A stretch of 20,244 nt of DNA from Lingula anatina. Lineage: Eukaryota; Brachiopoda; Lingulata; Lingulida; Lingulidae. The DNA is taken from contig NW_019773835.1 of assembly GCF_001039355.2 (NCBI RefSeq), forward strand, positions 21,212 to 41,455. Reading direction: 5' to 3'. A program made the position numbers and the translations under genes. Positions 1-9,782 of this stretch are shown piece after piece. Each line of letters starts with the position of its first letter. Positions within the stretch are counted from its first letter, which is position 1. The notes below the pieces were generated by a model. The model did no database searches. It was not told where the DNA came from and worked only from the letters and a program-made list of their open reading frames with translations.

Positions 1-1000
1 AATAAGAATTAATTCTTACAACTGTTCTTAACTACAGATTTCATTGACATCACTGGGTATCAGTATCAGCCATTAATGATATTGCTATATATTGTCTTCG
101 CGGGTGCTGCGCGAGTGGAGGGGTTTGAAAAGGAAACGGACCTATAACCTCTCAATTAGCAATGTTAATATCGTTGATTTAAATACTGTTTGTATCTTTG
201 ACGAAAAGATAGTCAAAAGAGCTGGTATCATTACGAGAAACAACCTTATTTGTTTGTTATGTGGGCTACAGTGCATGTTTCGGTGCATGTTTCAGACGCT
301 CTACATAAACGCTATCAATTTCAAAACTACGTAATTAATCGTTCATGACTAAGCGACTTGTCGATTCATCTGATAATCTGCTCATTCAGCATAAAAGTTT
401 GCTTGTTAGCTTATCTTGTAAGGACGAGCACGGTGGCGCCCCTCAGATCGATTTACCAGGTGCTACGAAAGATGCCATAAGTGGCTCTAGATAAAGATAG
501 CATGTGAAATATTCAGAGGTATATATTTCCAAAAATACCCGAACCCCACCTTGATTTTGTTCACCTTGTGAGAGATCGTTTTTCAATAAAGAGGCCTTTT
601 AAGGGCCACGTTTCAATGATCGTCTGAGAGCGAACGTTACCAGAATTCACGATGTATCAGTGTCTAACGGCACTCTAGTATTGTCTGCTATATTAGCGCG
701 TAAACTCTATTTTTGTGGTCTTTTCCTGCGCTTAAATTTATTCTTGTTGTAGTTTGCAATATTAGCTGTGTAGAATGAAAATATTGAAGAATAACATTAA
801 CGTTAAAAATATGGTTAATTATAAACGCATGTAGTTCTATATAAACGTGCATATTGCATTGGTATAAAGGAATTTCCAATTTCACGAATTTTGATAAAAT
901 TGATAGACTCGCGCTATTCATTACCATTATTTTACCATAGTGTTATGTGTTCAATATTATACTGATATCCATATGAAACAAATAACAAAGAGAGCACAAA
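1..1000. other. Intergenic, downstream of the actin gene
   Basis: This is AT-rich sequence with only short open frames (the longest about 80 codons) that lack protein-like composition or splice-site support. The one structured element is the CArG hairpin at 593-607. I see no gene here. Confidence 0.6.
593..607. repeat. Short GC-ended hairpin containing a perfect CArG box
   Basis: The sequence GGCCTTTTAAGGGCC is an imperfect inverted repeat. Positions 595-604 are a perfect CC(A/T)6GG box, and an AATAAA hexamer lies just before it at 585-590. It also resembles a metazoan histone 3' stem-loop with one base missing. No histone coding sequence precedes it on either strand, so a role in histone RNA processing is unlikely. 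Confidence 0.35.
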
Positions 1001-1017
1001 CAGTTATAGGTGTACAT

Positions 1018-1023
1018 TTTATT
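1018..1023 (-). terminator. Actin polyadenylation signal (AATAAA)
   Basis: On the minus strand AATAAA lies about 450 nt after the actin stop codon. It is followed by GT/T-rich sequence (ctgtttgtgctctctttg), as expected downstream of a cleavage site. This puts the mRNA end near 1000 and gives a 3' UTR of about 450-470 nt. I saw no earlier AATAAA on the minus strand between the stop and this site. Confidence 0.6.
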
Positions 1024-1471
1024 AAAAACTTGAGATTGCACTTACAACATCGTACAAAAGTTTTGTGATCCTTGTTTTTTCTTCACAGATACGGCAGTGG
1101 TCTCAAAGTTTTTTTGGTTATTGTGTTTCTTGACCTTAAGGTTACCGCACGCATTTCTTTAACTTACTTTTTGTTACGCCGATTTCCTTTTTGAAAATAA
1201 AAAAACCTGCCCTTTTTATCCAGATCTAGTCCACTTTGACAAGGAAATCTACATTAGATACTACGTCCACATTTGACACACCAGTCCAGCGGATTCTAAC
1301 CTAACATTTGTCCCGAGAAAGTCACAGTCTACCGTTAAAAGGTAGACACATGTTGAAGAGAAAGATGCGACGTCGAGAGTCACTGAAGCACATACCAATT
1401 ATCACAAAGGGCTGTAGTTCAGAGAAAGAAGAAAGATAATTTTGATTAAAAAAGCTAGAGACAGAGTTAGT
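1024..1471 (-). other. Actin 3' UTR
   Basis: This is the stretch between the actin TAA and the first good polyadenylation signal. It is AT-rich, lacks extended reading frames and shows no repeat similarity. The extent is inferred from the signal position only. Confidence 0.5.
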
Positions 1472-2476
<1,005 letters not shown>

Positions 2477-3661
2477 CTAAAACAATTACAAAACACATTA
2501 TAATGAGTAAGATAAAAGTGGTGTAGTTTAAAAGAAACAGATATCTCTGGCAAAAGTAATCTATTTTTGTACCCTGTGTTTAGGGCTTACATATGTGCAC
2601 ATTTTGTTGTGTACCTAAGTAGGACTACAGAAAGATTTGGTGGGCAAATATACGATGTACTAAATTTCTTACAAAAAGTTATTTCAAAACAGGGGTACCT
2701 TTTTTTTTTCTTTTTCTTCATTATAATCAAAACAATTCATAAGGCACTGCGGTTTAATTTCCCGCCACACACGTGCAGGGCAAGCGCGTGGTATGTTGTT
2801 GTACTGACAGATAACATTTCAGTAAATGTAGCCAAATAAAGAAGCCACGTGCTGGGGCTACGAGTGAAATGATGAAATTGTAGACCCAAGGAATTCGGGG
2901 CCATATTAGGTTATCATTTGAAGAAGTTATAAATTAAATAAGTTAAATATCTGCGTGGTGGTAAGGTTTTTACTAGAAAAACGGCCGCAGAAATCAATAA
3001 ACTTGAAGCAAAATGTTTTAGTTAATCATAATCGCTTGAGATAAGCTTATATCTAACTGACAGAATTGAAGAAAGACCCTTTCGTTGAGTCATCGATCTC
3101 AAGTTGTTTTTAATTTACTGCTGCCTCGTTTTGAGTTAAGAGGAATTTCCCCTACACCTGTTACCTTATATGTGTAAACTATTTGTAGCAGGCCAATCAA
3201 ATGATTCCATAGTTCTAACAATTCCATTTTAGGGATACACTGACCCATCTCCGAGCACGTGGATTAGATCACACTAGGCATAGGTCTAAGGGTTGCCCCC
3301 CCAATCAAATATTTTGAATTGTTGAAAGCTGTGTTCTGTTAAATTTGCAATAGACTTTGTTTAATACAACTCGGTTTCAGAGAAGTTTCAAAATGCTTCA
3401 ACAATTCAGCCCAATTTCCAACACTAGTAATCTGTCTCACTGTCAAATGAATACCAATAAAAATTTACTTCGAAGAAACAGCATAATTTCAATGTTCAGA
3501 ACACCGAGAAACATGTTGCAAGAACTTTCAAACTTTCAAACAATTTTGCCTACCGAATCAGGTCATTCCCTATTATTTCGATCTCATATTATTTTATAGG
3601 ATCCATGAGAATAAGCTGCTGTGGGTCCCATGTCTATATCCCAGCTACTGTGTGTACGTAC
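2477..3661 (-). other. Actin intron 1 (1185 nt, phase 0)
   Basis: The intron runs from a near-consensus donor, CAG|GTACGT at 3664-3656, to the acceptor ttttag at 2482-2477. It falls between the codons for Gln42 and Gly43 of the precursor. That corresponds to the actin intron position usually called 41/42, shared by vertebrates, sea urchins and other animals. The intron is AT-rich with a T-tract near 2701-2715 and holds a perfect CArG box at 2901-2910. An 80-codon open frame on the plus strand (3357-3599) is low in complexity and is not called. Confidence 0.93.
2901..2910. promoter_or_regulatory. Intronic CArG box (SRF-type site)
   Basis: CCATATTAGG matches CC(A/T)6GG exactly and has the same core as the vertebrate c-fos serum response element. 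It lies inside the actin intron, about 880 nt downstream of the start codon. Vertebrate beta-actin genes also carry a functional CArG box in their first intron, so the placement is suggestive. Function here is inferred. Confidence 0.45.
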
Positions 3662-3787
3662 CTGATGTCTTGGGCGTCCGACGATTGAGGGGAACACAGC
3701 CCTGGGGGCATCGTCTCCGGCGAAACCGGCCTTGCACATGCCGGAGCCATTATCAACAACCAAAGCGGTAACTTCTTCGTCGCACAT
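3662..3787 (-). CDS. ACT: Actin, coding exon 1 (residues 1-42)
   Basis: This exon encodes [20 protein letters not shown] followed by [20 protein letters not shown] and HQ, the actin N-terminus. It includes the first nucleotide-phosphate loop [11 protein letters not shown]. The Met-Cys-acidic start is the type processed by removal of Met and then Cys to expose an acidic residue. The exon ends exactly on a codon, CAT CAG, at a strong GTACGT donor, so splicing to the exon at 2476 is phase 0 and yields an uninterrupted 376-residue actin. The start is fixed by homology. The bases before ATG (minus strand, acaacagtcaac) could include a splice acceptor, so a 5' UTR intron cannot be excluded. However, CArG boxes only about 180-210 nt upstream argue that the promoter adjoins this exon. 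Confidence 0.97.
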
Positions 3788-4010
3788 GTTGACTGTTGTG
3801 TTTGATGATGAAGATCAAGAAATAAAATGAAGCTGTGCTTTTCACGGGATGTGTGCTCACGTCTACCTGACTGGACGCCCCTTATGTACTGCTCCTCTGG
3901 CACCCGGCTTTTTACTCTCGCTGGCTCACTTCTTCCTGGAAAAAGCTGGCAAATTCGTACAACTACGCCCCATATATGGATCCCTGTGTGCCAAATATGG
4001 AAGGCCCCAT
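3788..4010 (-). promoter_or_regulatory. Actin proximal promoter with two CArG boxes
   Basis: Two perfect CC(A/T)6GG sites, CCATATATGG at 3970-3979 and CCAAATATGG at 3991-4000, lie 183-213 nt upstream of the actin ATG. Their centres are 21 bp apart, about two helical turns. This is the classical binding site of serum response factor, which drives actin genes in many animals. On the minus strand a TATA-like GTAAAAAG near 3909-3916 and ACATAAGG near 3878-3885 lie between the boxes and the ATG at plausible distances. Neither is a consensus TATA box, so the start site is unresolved. A one-mismatch CArG (ccatatctgg) follows at 4103-4112. Confidence 0.65.
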
Positions 4011-4170
4011 TAGTTCCCTGTGTTAAGCCGGCGAGGAGTGTCCTAATTTTCTGCAGCCAGGTTCTTCCCTCTACCCAGGAGCACTTGCGCACCTCATCAA
4101 AACCATATCTGGTCCTGCAAGACGGGCCGTTTTCTTGCCGGGAGAGACGGACGGAAACGCAGCGGGTTTC

Positions 4171-4184
4171 GTTACCATGGTAAT
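4171..4184. promoter_or_regulatory. X-box-like palindrome (RFX-type site)
   Basis: GTTACCATGGTAAT is one base short of the perfect palindrome GTTACCATGGTAAC, a canonical RFX X-box form. It lies about 390 nt upstream of the actin ATG. The match is seen directly; RFX binding is inferred. Confidence 0.4.
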
Positions 4185-4189
4185 TATGT

Positions 4190-5240
4190 CAACATTCTCA
4201 GTGTTAAGCTCAAGCTTTAGGCTTAACATGCGTGTTTCCGTACGAGTACCCTTTTAGGCATTGGAATAATGTTAACCTCTTAGCATTAGAAATCCCCAGA
4301 GATTCACACGTATTGAACTTATTCATTTAACGATTCTTACATGCTATTGTTAATGGTCATTATTTGCTCATTCTCCTTTATGTACTGTGTATTACTTGAT
4401 GTCTGACAATCAGAAGAGGATAATAGGCAAGTTGTGCATTCGATCACTGGGAATAAAATTGTATCATCAGCCATATTGTTTTTGTTTATACACCTTTGTC
4501 TGATTTTGCAAACACTCCGGCCAGAAAATGGAGTTTTGAAGTAGTGACTTTCCTAATAAAATATCATATTTTAAAAATATGCTCTCTCATGCCCTGAAAG
4601 AATAACAGAAAATGATTACGTAACTAAATGCCAGTCAATTTACCCATCTTTGAATTGGCGTTTGAAATTTTATTCAAGTGTGATAACATTTTCAAGCGTT
4701 CGCAGTTGGAATGTTTTGGAAGAATATGCTTGGGTTAGAATGTGCATACAGCTTTATGTTATAAAAGCTGCATAGGTTCTATTCCCCTTATTTCTAAACT
4801 ATTCCACTCCGACTTTTTAGTGATGTTTTGCTACTTCCAATAGCGGCTCAGTAAATTCAAAAGATATGACTTAATGGGCAAGAAGTATAAAATATTTCCG
4901 CATCTTAAAACTCTGCAGAACTTTATTCTCTGTCGTGAATCTATTATTTCTGCTTTAATTCATGTAAAGAATGCATTTTATTCATTTCATGTTGAATTGA
5001 ATTGCAGAAAAATACCAGGGGAATGTGTATGCAACGACAGTGACGAGCATTCATTCTATATCTTCATCCGGCAAGGGTTAAACGCAGTAGAGGTTGAAAT
5101 AGTAGTCGTTGTGAAGAATCGGGTAAAGATTACATCATGGTTTTACTATTCAAGCAGTGAATAAAATATGACTGTGGTAAGAGTAGCTATTTCACCAGCG
5201 GATTAGCAGGGTGCCGAATTACTAATTTCACCAAATACAG
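4190..5240. other. Non-coding upstream region
   Basis: This AT-rich stretch has no convincing gene. A 96-codon plus-strand frame (4874-5164) contains a possible acceptor (gaattgcag, ending at 5008) and an AATAAA overlapping its stop codon. I recognise no domain in it and do not call it. A short imperfect hairpin (cagctttat/ataaaagctg) lies near 4750-4772. Confidence 0.5.
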
Positions 5241-5260
5241 ACGCTTTGGACGCTTTACAT

Positions 5261-5440
5261 TCCCGACAGGTAACCGCCGCTCACGGAGGGCAAGGTACGG
5301 CGCGCGCAAAGTTACCTGGGTAGCAGACGAGTAGATCACCTATTTCGGACGTTCAAACCTCTCCAATAAGGCAAGCTCCTAGGCTACTCGGGCGCTATGG
5401 TAACGCATAAGCCGTTACCATGGTGACGTTTCATGAAAAT
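5261..5440. promoter_or_regulatory. CpG-rich block with clustered X-box half sites
   Basis: This patch is strikingly GC-rich against its AT-rich surroundings and contains about 16 CpG dinucleotides in roughly 170 bp. The hexamer GTTACC/GGTAAC occurs four times (5269-5274, 5311-5316, 5399-5404, 5414-5419). The last copy forms an X-box-like GTTACCATGGTGAC (5414-5427). An inverted repeat ATGGTAACG / CGTTACCAT (5397-5405 and 5413-5421) has a 7-nt spacer. It looks like an unmethylated promoter or enhancer. No gene is assigned, though an ATG at 5536 opens eight codons up to a possible donor at 5559. Confidence 0.45.
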
Positions 5441-5920
5441 AGGTCATTGAGAAAACTCGTTCTTTTCCTTATTTCTCCTACATCGTGGTTTAATTTCTCA
5501 GACATCACTCTTGTTTTAAGACGCTCAGTGCTGACATGACCGACCCCGGTGCATTAAGGTACGGTTTTGTATATTTGGTTGATCTTGCAGAATGTTACAC
5601 TGTAATAAGTGTATGATATTTACGGTATAGTGAAGCTATTAAAGCGTAGTTAGTAACTGACAAGTAAGATCTGAAATAATGACGATCAATCTCAGTTTAG
5701 CTGATATTTCACAAGAGATAATTTTTCAAATGGTGTTAATTTTAATATTACAGCTTTTCACTTGTTGGACTTAATTTAATTGAAAGCCTAGCTACGAGCT
5801 TTAAATTATAATATATACCTTTAGATAAAATGTATCGTCCTGTATTAGAATATTTTGGAATGGATGGAGGAAAGTAAAGGAATACTAGAAATTAGTCTTT
5901 CTTATCAGCACGCCTCTTAT
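5441..5920. other. Non-coding, possible first-exon zone
   Basis: The only coding hint is ATG at 5536, followed by ACC GAC CCC GGT GCA TTA AG and then gtacgg. The rest is AT-rich with no usable frames. Confidence 0.3.
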
Positions 5921-5923
5921 GAT

Positions 5924-5947
5924 AGAGATCACTTTCCAGTGACCTCT
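5924..5947. repeat. Ten-base-pair hairpin
   Basis: AGAGATCACT and AGTGACCTCT pair across a TTCC loop, with one G-T wobble at the RNA level. The right arm includes TGACCT, a nuclear-receptor half site. Confidence 0.4.
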
Positions 5948-5955
5948 GATATATA

Positions 5956-5988
5956 GGGGCGGGGATGGGGGGTGGGGGGGGGGGGAGG
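5956..5988 (+). repeat. G-run with quadruplex potential
   Basis: GGGGCGGGGATGGGGGG, then T, a run of twelve G, then AGG. It contains at least four G-tracts of four or more separated by one- or two-base loops. It is a simple-sequence tract that could fold into a G-quadruplex and is prone to length error in assembly. Confidence 0.7.
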
Positions 5989-5989
5989 C

Positions 5990-6660
5990 AGATGCTTTTT
6001 TATATTAATACAGATCCTGAGGAGTGAAGCTTGCTGGTGTTATGATTAATTGCTCGTTATATATAAAATCGATAAAGAATACATTCATTTATTTTAGGTT
6101 CTAACTATGTCCATCGAATATCTGCCTACAGGTACTGAACCTCATTCCAGGGAATGAAATGATGACCATACCATAAAAGGCTATAGAATTTGATTCACCT
6201 GGGCCAGATGCGTTTTAGTGATCTTAGAATCATTCTCTGGAAACTAAATGGATAATTTTCATAGACTGCTGTATAAGAAATGAAGGTATTTTATTGTGTG
6301 GTGGTTATTCTTAAAATTAAGGTTAAGCTATCTTGAATCCTAGGGTTTAGCGAAGGATATCTTATTTATAAAAATGTCCAATTTTGTCATGAATTTGTAA
6401 ATAAATACACCAGCATAGTGCATTGTACTGAAGGAAAACTTTCACAAAATTCTTGTTGCGTGTAAAGATCTGGTATGTAGTTATGTGGGATCTCTTTCAC
6501 CCTTCTTTACTCTCCTCGAGTGAGATTTTTTTCACTTTTTCCATATCGTCATTTGAGAGAGTATAAGATGCCATCATGATGTTTGTTTATTAACAGCTAA
6601 CTAGTCCGCGTCTTAGTAACTGCGTGTCTTCAAATTTGACGAAATATTTCTTTGTTTCTA
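5990..6660. other. Non-coding stretch
   Basis: This is AT-rich, without protein-like frames or RNA genes. A perfect CArG-type decamer, ccataaaagg, is at 6171-6180. It is about 2.4 kb upstream of actin and may be a chance match. Confidence 0.5.
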
Positions 6661-6809
6661 TCAATAAAGGGGTACACCAGGTCACACTACTACCGTATGG
6701 CATATTTCCCTAAAATGCAGCCATGAAGCTGTCTGGACCCCTCACATTCAGTCTATTCATCATTATTTATGTGAAGGTGTTTGTCAATAAAGAATCTGAA
6801 TCTGAATCT
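6661..6809 (+). mobile_element. Possible 3' tail of a non-LTR retroelement
   Basis: The segment ends with CAATAAA at 6784-6790, followed after one base by three exact copies of GAATCT (6792-6809). A polyadenylation-like hexamer followed by a short 3' microsatellite is a usual terminus of CR1-, L2- or RTE-type LINEs and the SINEs that use them. No reverse-transcriptase coding is present, so this would be a 5'-truncated copy. Its left limit is unclear. Similarity is by form only and was not searched. Confidence 0.35.
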
Positions 6810-7954
6810 ATTATCAGAATTTCGCCTTGAAAATGTTCTCCAACTAAAACACCGATGAACTAAGCTTGTGATGAGGCCAGAACATAAGTCTGTACATGTA
6901 TCAATCATTTTCATCACTAATAGGGTAATGTAAGCACGCTAAAAGACCCATTTCAATATAAACAAGAATGCAGCAACACATAATGCTTCATATTTGTAAA
7001 GATTTCCGGATTGTGGTGTTTTGAAAATAAGCAATGCACATCTGACAGCGCGGTATTCAATGTAATTAAATGTATATAGTATTATCTGTATTATTAGCTA
7101 TCTTGAGTGATCTTTGTTTGAGATTTACGCTGCCTTGCCAATGATCAGCATCATGACTTAGAAGTAAGTGAATAAAGAATTCATCGAGTTTGGAAAAGAG
7201 CCGGTGTTTTTTTATATTGATACCCTCTTCAATTAGCAGCTCAAATAAATTATTGTTAGACTAGAGCACAGGTGATCAAATAACTTACATGTACTACCGT
7301 ACGTTTTGAAATAGTGTGACCTGCGTTTTAACGAAGTTGCATAGTTTTCTATAATAAGTCATCACACCAATTTGCCTTTAAGAGACAAAATAAGAACCAG
7401 AGGCTGATAACCTCGGTGAACAACGCGGCTATTCAGACACGCACTGTCTAGCTGCCGGAAATACGTGGATTTCACGCACCTGCTGTAATATAGCATAGGA
7501 CGACAGCGTGTTTCCTGGAAGTACTGTATTACCAGGATTACAGCATGGGTTTGCTTTTCTTTGTTTTGACACTGGGATACTGAAGCTCTGGGTGTTCAGA
7601 TGTGCTGATTATTACTCTTTATCTAAACTGCTTCATTGACTGGGAATTTTTTTCAACGCACCTTAGTCCGCGAGGATACGGTGTTCGAAAAGTGCATGTA
7701 TTCAGCTATTAAAATAATTTTTTTCTGCCACCTTCGTTCTTGTTGAAAAAAGGTAGATAGAATTAGAAATTTACACTATGTTCTACATGTATGAGTATGG
7801 ACCATAGCGATTCCCATGATGCTGCAGCAGGAGTTTTCTCTCAAGCTGAAGAAGGAATCCCGTTTGAGCTATTATTAGAAAAGTGTTTATATCACTCAAC
7901 ACTTAAAATATCAATATGATTAATCTGATTTGCCCACGCCCAATTGACTGGCAT
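6810..7954. other. Non-coding stretch
   Basis: No frame here shows conserved motifs or paired splice sites, and I recognise no RNA gene or repeat in it. Confidence 0.5.
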
Positions 7955-8015
7955 AAACGCACGTGCTGGGGTTTTAACCATATACTTGAGAATGTTACAG
8001 AAAGGAAGATTTGCA
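7955..8015 (+). mobile_element. Possible fragment of a common mollusc repeat
   Basis: The stretch from gctggggttttaac (7967-7980) through cttgagaatgttacag (7985-8000) resembles a dispersed lophotrochozoan repeat with GGGGTTTTA-CGT-TACTT-AGAAT-TTCAG spacing. The comparison is from memory. A shorter echo, cacgtgctgggg, is also at 2845-2856 in the actin intron. Confidence 0.25.
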
Positions 8016-8202
8016 CAGATCAGAAAAGGAGTTTTTAGGATGCTTATCACTACTCAGTAGTGAGGCTGCCAAAAGAGGCTTCGATCTGTACAGGCGTTCT
8101 GCAGAAGGGTTTTTGAGAGACTACGAAGACCGCCAGAGCGGGTGTTATAAGACTCATAAACATTAAAAACAAGAGGTAGCCCCGCACCATGAACATACCT
8201 GT

Positions 8203-8275
8203 GTAAAATTAGATAATTTCCCCACTCAGCAGTTAAACCCAGGATTATTTGGTCACACATCTGAGGCCTGAGTTC
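8203..8275 (+). mobile_element. Degenerate tRNA-like (SINE head) sequence
   Basis: GTTCGAAAAC near 8272-8281 resembles an RNA polymerase III B box. An A-box-like ctcagcagttaa lies about 45 nt upstream, near 8225-8236. The match is weak and the cloverleaf cannot be completed, so this is at most an old SINE. A 107-codon minus-strand frame over the same bases is probably a by-product. Confidence 0.2.
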
Positions 8276-8370
8276 GAAAACGCCTAATAATTTTATAAGG
8301 CCTGTTATTGTTCTCCAATATTTTAAACAGACATAGTTACTAATATAAGCGTTTAAGAAAATTGATGAAA

Positions 8371-8385
8371 TTTCCAAATTGGAAA
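8371..8385. repeat. Palindrome TTTCCAAATTGGAAA
   Basis: A perfect inverted repeat of seven bases around a single central base. No associated gene is visible. Confidence 0.5.
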
Positions 8386-8817
8386 AGTTTCAGTTCTGCC
8401 AAGGTTGCCAATGTTTTCAGGGCCAATGACATTGGGCAATCTGTTTTCTATCATGGGAATTGTTTATTGCGTAGAGAATCCTCATAGTTTTGTTCGTGAG
8501 GAAAAGGAACAGATGTATCAGATGTGCTGCTGTAGCTGAATCATGTAAGAGAAAAATCTTCAAATATGTAGTCCCTACACCTCGTGTGAGAATCAACGTA
8601 GTGTTTATGCGTTTATTTACCTGGAAAAGTGCAAGCGGTGCAATTAACAGCACTCTTAATGGAATATGAAACATACAGCACCTTGGGTTTTGACGTGATC
8701 CTTTCTACTCAGGGTGCACAGATGCTATTTTGGAGTGCGACCACAGGTACTTGTAGTTGTTCTTTATCTCCTTCATATGGGCTGATAATATTGATACATG
8801 CATGTACCCCATATCAA

Positions 8818-8919
8818 CCCGTCTTTCTCTGTTTTTTTTTCTGCTCATTCATCCTTTCGTGCTCTCTCTGTTTTTCATCTTTTTGTCCATTAATCTCTCT
8901 CTCTCTCTCTCTCTCTCTC
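8818..8919 (+). repeat. Polypyrimidine tract ending in (TC)13
   Basis: Pyrimidine-rich sequence runs into an uninterrupted TC dinucleotide array at 8894-8919, followed by AG. This mimics a splice acceptor, and a 55-codon open frame follows, but it is Tyr/Ile/Asn-rich and not recognisable. I call it simple sequence. Confidence 0.8.
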
Positions 8920-8962
8920 AGATATCTTAACTCGCAATGTTTAACTCGGTTCATTATCGAGA

Positions 8963-8972
8963 CCATATTTGG
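8963..8972. promoter_or_regulatory. Isolated CArG-type decamer
   Basis: CCATATTTGG matches CC(A/T)6GG exactly. No gene adjoins it, so it may be chance. Confidence 0.2.
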
Positions 8973-9133
8973 TCAAGTTCGGCGAATTGAAAATACACCT
9001 ATAAATTATCGATGTTCCAACACTATTTATTATAATGGTTACTACTGTGTCACTGGACAAAAAAAACACATTATAATATATAATACGTAAGCTTCTTTTA
9101 GCACCGTTTGATTCCAAACCGTAAGCAAGTGAA

Positions 9134-9153
9134 TGTAATAGAGTAATATTACA
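9134..9153. repeat. Hairpin containing TAATATTAC
   Basis: TGTAATA and TATTACA pair across a 6-nt loop (gagtaa). The nonamer TAATATTAC occupies 9144-9152 and recurs at 9258-9266. Confidence 0.4.
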
Positions 9154-9253
9154 CATTTACAAATTTACGGTGGAGTAACCGCACAGTTTCACCGAAAGTC
9201 CTTTTACGCTACCTGGAGGACAAATAAAAGATGCGTAAGGTAAAGAAGTCGAT

Positions 9254-9269
9254 TATGTAATATTACATA
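9254..9269. repeat. Perfect 16-bp palindrome
   Basis: TATGTAATATTACATA is identical to its reverse complement. It contains the second copy of TAATATTAC, 114 bases after the first. The sequence between shares short words (tttcaccg twice), but terminal repeats of a transposon are not evident. Confidence 0.6.
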
Positions 9270-9274
9270 GAGCA

Positions 9275-9750
9275 ATTACACCGTTTCACCGTGAAAACCA
9301 ATGTTTTTTAAAGATAAGCTTTGTTATTTTCTTTCAATATATTGACCTATTCGTCTCACACATTTGTCCAACCCAGATCAATTATTACTAGTTATATGAG
9401 GGCTCAAGGTCGAGCTTAACATTTCTTTACAAAACCATATAGTGTTTCCTTTTTGTATTTTACACACACCCACACACTTATATTTATAAGTTACTCTTTT
9501 AAGTTAGACAATCAATGCTGATAGGAAAATTGCTGAAATTCCAAGTTATTTTACGTTTCATCTCTATAATTATCTATCATGCGTAGACTCAATTCACTGG
9601 TACCTGTATATAGGCAGATTAATTTTTTGTTAAGTGTCTGTAAATATTCTATTCTCGTTTTTTATTACATCACGTAGATCTAGTTCATTTTGCTGTCATA
9701 GAAATAAAACAATCTTTCCTAAGAACCGAAAGAAGCTTTGTTTATTCAAT
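9275..9750. other. Non-coding AT-rich stretch
   Basis: I see no genes, RNA structures or repeats beyond short CA and T runs near 9460-9480. Confidence 0.5.
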
Positions 9751-9751
9751 T

Positions 9752-9782
9752 AAGGAAGTAGATGTCTACCAACTACTTCCTT
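9752..9782. repeat. Ten-base-pair hairpin
   Basis: AAGGAAGTAG (9752-9761) and CTACTTCCTT (9773-9782) are exact reverse complements across an 11-nt loop. The arms contain GGAAGT, an ETS-type core. Confidence 0.55.

Noticed and set aside
3634-4183. Open frames of 152 and 118 codons across the actin promoter and first exon
   Set aside because: They overlap actin exon 1 in other frames and run through the CArG promoter. Neither translation resembles a protein.
4874-5164. 96-codon plus-strand frame with an internal acceptor-like site
   Set aside because: The composition of its first half is typical of AT-rich noise, no domain is recognised, and there is no donor or partner exon.
8054-8377. 107-codon minus-strand frame
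   Set aside because: It overlaps a tRNA-like repeat on the other strand and has no recognised motif, so it is probably repeat-derived.
8920-9090. Open frame directly after (TC)13AG that looks like a spliced exon
   Set aside because: The acceptor is simple repeat sequence and the translation is Tyr/Ile/Asn-rich without a partner exon.
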